Made by a program: the position numbers and the translations under genes
Notes under the pieces: generated by a model
Told to the model about the DNA's origin: nothing
What the model saw: the letters and a program-made list of their open reading frames with translations, nothing else
Database searches by the model: none
Shown here: one piece after another, positions 61,558 to 64,000 of the stretch
Numbering within the stretch: position 1 is the first letter of the stretch
How the letters are laid out: the number at the start of each line of letters is the position of its first letter
Origin: Dyella_B acidisoli
GTDB lineage: Bacteria > Pseudomonadota > Gammaproteobacteria > Xanthomonadales > Rhodanobacteraceae
Direction of reading: 5' to 3'
Assembly (NCBI RefSeq): GCF_049532895.1
Contig: NZ_CP064031.1
Location: 3,162,001 to 3,226,000 of the forward strand
Length of the DNA: 64,000 nt

Positions 61558-61580
61558 TTGACTAAAAGCAGAACACCTGC

Positions 61581-61657
61581 TGGTCGGGGCAGAGGGATTC
61601 GAACCCACGACATCCAGCTCCCAAAGCTGGCGCTCTACCAGGCTGAGCTATACCCCG
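61581..61657 (-). tRNA. tRNA-Pro (TGG)
   Basis: 77 bases with encoded CCA. The anticodon loop TTTGGGA sits between CCAGC and GCTGG. Confidence 0.96.
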
Positions 61658-61826
61658 TTTTTTTTCGAAACCCGGTCAGGATCTGGCAACCTGAGCTTTG
61701 AAATGCTACGGGTGACACTCTGGCCCGTCAATCCGTATCGAACACGCCGGACTTCTTCGTCCGGTTTTGCAAGCGATATTTTGCCTGCAAAGACACGACT
61801 TAAACCAACACCGTGTCTTGTAAATA

Positions 61827-61903
61827 TGGCGCGCCCGGAGAGATTCGAACTCCCGACCACCAAGTTCGTAGCCTGGTACTCTATCCAACTGAGCTACGGG
61901 CGC
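61827..61903 (-). tRNA. tRNA-Arg (ACG)
   Basis: 77 bases with encoded CCA and anticodon loop CTACGAA; A34 should be deaminated to inosine. It is the first gene of the transcript and is separated from tRNA-Pro by 169 bases. Confidence 0.96.
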
Positions 61904-61975
61904 GTGGCTAAACCTTAAATCTTCTTCACCTTGGTCACTGCCCGAAATTCGGAATGCGCCGAAGCAAGAAGCGGA

Positions 61976-62004
61976 ATTATTCAGGTAGACGATGCGGTCG
62001 TCAA
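61976..62004 (-). promoter_or_regulatory. strong sigma-70 promoter of the tRNA cluster
   Basis: On the minus strand TTGACG (61999-62004), a 17-base spacer and AATAAT (61976-61981), about 65 bases before tRNA-Arg(ACG). Confidence 0.8.
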
Positions 62005-62077
62005 TACTTTTGTGAAGTTTTTTTGAAGCACAGTGTTCATGTGCCGGACACCTCGCACCACTTCCCGATAACGCCAC

Positions 62078-62881
62078 TCACTCCACGTTGAGCGTGAACT
62101 CGTCAGCATCCATCCAGGCTGGAAAGCGCTCGCGATGCTGCAGCAAGGGTGCGGGATCGATTGCCACCGTAACCACTTGCTCCTGCGTACCGAGCTCGAC
62201 CAGCGGCTCGCCCACAGGATCGATTACCGCACTATCGCCCGCGTAGGGCAGATCGTTGCCATCCACACCCACGCGATTCACACCGATCACATAGGCGAGG
62301 TTTTCAATGGCTCGCGCCCGCAACAGCGTGCGCCACGGCTGCCGCCTCGGTGCGGGCCAATTGGCCACGAACAACGCCAAGTCGTAATCCATGCCGCCAG
62401 CTGCCGATTCCAGCCGGTGGTTGCGCAGCCACACTGGGAAACGCAGGTCGTAGCAGACCTGCGGCAAAATCCGCCAACCTTTGAGTTCAACGATGAGGCG
62501 CTGCGAACCGCCACCATAGCGCGTGTGCTCACCGGCCATGCGAAACAGGTGGCGCTTATCGTACTGCTCATACGTCCCGTCCGGGCGCGCCCAGATTAGT
62601 CGGTTGTAGACCTTGTCACCTTCGCGAATGGCCAAGCTGCCAGTAACGACGGCGTTTACTTCGCTCGCCAGTGCGCGCATCCACGCCACACCTTCGCCAT
62701 CCATGTCTTCCGCACTGGCTCGCGTGTCGTTGCTGAAGCCGGAAAGCAGCGTTTCCGGCAGTACGACGAGATCGCTCTTCCCTGCCACGCGACGCGCCAG
62801 CGCACCGTAGTACTCGCGGTTGGCAGGTGCATCGTGCCAGCGCGTAGCACCCTGCACGAGGGTTACGTTCAGAGTTTGCAT
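62078..62881 (-). CDS. carbon-nitrogen hydrolase, probable omega-amidase (YafV/Nit2-like)
   Basis: A 267-residue nitrilase-superfamily enzyme with the Glu-Lys-Cys triad in LPETLLSGF, YDKRHLF and CYDLRFPVW. The conserved arrangement of these motifs and the length agree with YafV/Nit2 omega-amidases, which hydrolyse 2-oxoglutaramate and 2-oxosuccinamate to 2-oxo acids and ammonia. The start codon lies inside the end of the upstream aminotransferase gene (13-base overlap), so the two are one operon. A glutamine-dependent transaminase makes 2-oxoglutaramate, the substrate of the omega-amidase, which supports the assignment. Confidence 0.88.
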   Translation of the reverse strand: MQTLNVTLVQGATRWHDAPANREYYGALARRVAGKSDLVVLPETLLSGFSNDTRASAEDMDGEGVAWMRALASEVNAVVTGSLAIREGDKVYNRLIWARPDGTYEQYDKRHLFRMAGEHTRYGGGSQRLIVELKGWRILPQVCYDLRFPVWLRNHRLESAAGGMDYDLALFVANWPAPRRQPWRTLLRARAIENLAYVIGVNRVGVDGNDLPYAGDSAVIDPVGEPLVELGTQEQVVTVAIDPAPLLQHRERFPAWMDADEFTLNVE

Positions 62882-64000
62882 AAACGCTCCGCCGCAGCTT
62901 CCATGGTGGCGTCGCTTTTAGCGAAGCACAGTCGCACCAGATGTGTACCCGGCGCCTTTTCGTAAAACGGCGTCAACGGAATGGCCGCCACACCACCCTC
63001 TTTCACCAACCACTCGCAAAACGCCACGTCGTCCTGGTTGCGAATGGCTGAGTAGTCGACCAGTTGGAAATAGCCGCCAGGCACATCCAGCAGCTTCAGG
63101 CGCGATGGCGCCAGCAGCTTGCGGAAGCGATCGCGCTTGGCCTGATAGAACGCTGGCAACTCCAGATAATGCTCCGGCGTGCTCGCCAGGAACTCGGCAA
63201 ACGCCACCTGTGCAGGATGGAACGTGCAGAAGGTGAGGTACTGGTGCACCTTGCGGAATTCCGCTGAGAGCTTCGTCGGCGCCACCGCGTAACCGACTTT
63301 CCATCCAGTGCAGTGATATGTCTTGCCAAAGCTGGATACCACGATGCTGCGCGCCGCCAGTTCCGGATGGCGCAGCACGCTCTGATGTGCGGCGCCGTCG
63401 TAAACGATGTGCTCGTAAACCTCGTCCGACAGCACGATGATTTGCGTGTCGCGCACGATCGCTGCCAGTTCGTCGAGATCCTGCGCAGACAGCACGGCGC
63501 CGGAAGGATTGTGCGGGCTGTTGATCAGAATCATGCGTGTGCGCGGCGTGATCGCATCGCGCACACGCTGCCAGTCGACTGAAAAACTCGGCACGGTGAG
63601 CGGAATATGCACTGCGCGCGCGCCTTGCAGATCGATCGCCGGCTCATACGAATCGTAGGCAGGATCGAACACGATCACTTCATCACCCGCACGCACCACC
63701 GCCGCGATGGCTGCGAACAATGCTTCCGTCGCGCCAGAAGTGACGGTGATATCGGTATCCGGACTTAGCTTATGTCCATAAAGCCGCTCAGTCTTCAGCG
63801 CGATCTGCTCACGCAGCGCAGGCGTGCCGATGCCCGGTGCGTATTGGTTGAGTCCTTTCCCCATGGCATGGCTCAGTGCGTCCTGCAACGCCTGCGGCGG
63901 TTCGAAATCTGGAAAACCTTGGCCAAGATTCACGGCCTTGTGTTGCACGGCCAGATGACTCATCACGCTGAAAATGGTGGTGCCTACTTTCGGAAGCTTA
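62869..64000 (-). CDS. pyridoxal-phosphate methionine/glutamine aminotransferase (YbdL-like), N-terminus cut
   Basis: A class I/II aminotransferase whose first residues lie beyond the window; 377 codons are present, beginning LPKVGTTIFSVMSHLA, close to the start of E. coli YbdL. It has NLGQGFPDF, the aspartate in DEVYEHIVYD, the PLP lysine in SSFGKTYHCTGWKVGY and the C-terminal arginine in LVRLCFAKSD. YbdL and relatives prefer methionine, histidine and phenylalanine, or use glutamine as donor to re-aminate the 2-oxo acid of methionine. Overlap with the omega-amidase gene suggests the coupled glutamine-transaminase/omega-amidase pathway in methionine salvage. Confidence 0.92.
   Translation of the reverse strand, partial: KLPKVGTTIFSVMSHLAVQHKAVNLGQGFPDFEPPQALQDALSHAMGKGLNQYAPGIGTPALREQIALKTERLYGHKLSPDTDITVTSGATEALFAAIAAVVRAGDEVIVFDPAYDSYEPAIDLQGARAVHIPLTVPSFSVDWQRVRDAITPRTRMILINSPHNPSGAVLSAQDLDELAAIVRDTQIIVLSDEVYEHIVYDGAAHQSVLRHPELAARSIVVSSFGKTYHCTGWKVGYAVAPTKLSAEFRKVHQYLTFCTFHPAQVAFAEFLASTPEHYLELPAFYQAKRDRFRKLLAPSRLKLLDVPGGYFQLVDYSAIRNQDDVAFCEWLVKEGGVAAIPLTPFYEKAPGTHLVRLCFAKSDATMEAAAERLCKL

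Overview
The window (about 60% GC) reads as chromosome of a gammaproteobacterium of the Xanthomonadales order, most likely Rhodanobacteraceae (Dyella, Luteibacter or Frateuria type). The reasons are the order rpoE-rseA-mucD-lepA-lepB-DUF4845-rnc-era-recO, the block tig-clpP-clpX-lon-hupB-tRNA-ppiD, a Pseudomonas/Xanthomonas-type methylthioinosine phosphorylase beside hpt and nagZ, and dispersed palindromes of the kinds common in this order. This placement comes from gene order and protein features; no search was run. No rRNA, CRISPR array, prophage, insertion sequence or defence island was found. The region is mainly core genome.

Layout. 1-10.1 kb: the 3' part of xseA, a thiamine-diphosphate enzyme plus aldehyde dehydrogenase pair separated by a complex palindromic element, an AraC regulator divergent from a zinc alcohol dehydrogenase, ydcF-like, yigZ and an ABC exporter. 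10.2-17.2 kb: a cold-shock gene and a minus-strand purine/peptidoglycan salvage run (rlmD, CYTH, nagZ, hpt, methylthioinosine phosphorylase) with a YdbH/AsmA-like periplasmic protein upstream. 17.2-30.1 kb: a REC-HPt phosphorelay protein facing a long minus-strand series (rpoE-rseA-mucD, lepA-lepB-DUF4845-rnc-era-recO) and a GGDEF-EAL protein co-transcribed with an unrecognised protein. 30.2-37.4 kb: a FadJ-type beta-oxidation enzyme, DUF2058, ugd-slyX, an FKBP isomerase and a CPA2 antiporter. 37.5-48.2 kb: three tRNAs, DUF1249, the ppsR/ppsA divergent pair, a second signal peptidase I, tRNA-Ser, a PP2C phosphatase, a methyltransferase-rnhA-dnaQ run and gloB-mltD. 48.3-57.8 kb: a decayed fabI 3' end, then ppiD, two tRNAs, hupB, lon, clpX, clpP, tig and tRNA-Leu. 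57.8-64 kb: a gene-poor stretch, a secreted GH31 glycosidase, a five-tRNA cluster with a strong promoter, and an omega-amidase/aminotransferase pair cut by the window end.

Functionally the window is rich in envelope proteostasis (RpoE, RseA, MucD, FkpA, PpiD, two LepB) and cytoplasmic proteostasis (Tig, ClpXP, Lon). Sigma-E-type promoters can be read upstream of rpoE and, more weakly, of fkpA. Several genes belong to purine and methionine salvage.

The least ordinary items are: (a) a 159-267 bp inverted-repeat element family at 2694-2960 and 38522-38680, one copy of which supplies the last codons of the thiamine enzyme; (b) a frameshifted fabI remnant downstream of ppiD; (c) a perfect 31-bp palindrome that includes the 3' end of tRNA-Ser; (d) the unrecognised protein overlapping the GGDEF-EAL gene. 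No clearly new multi-gene system was found.
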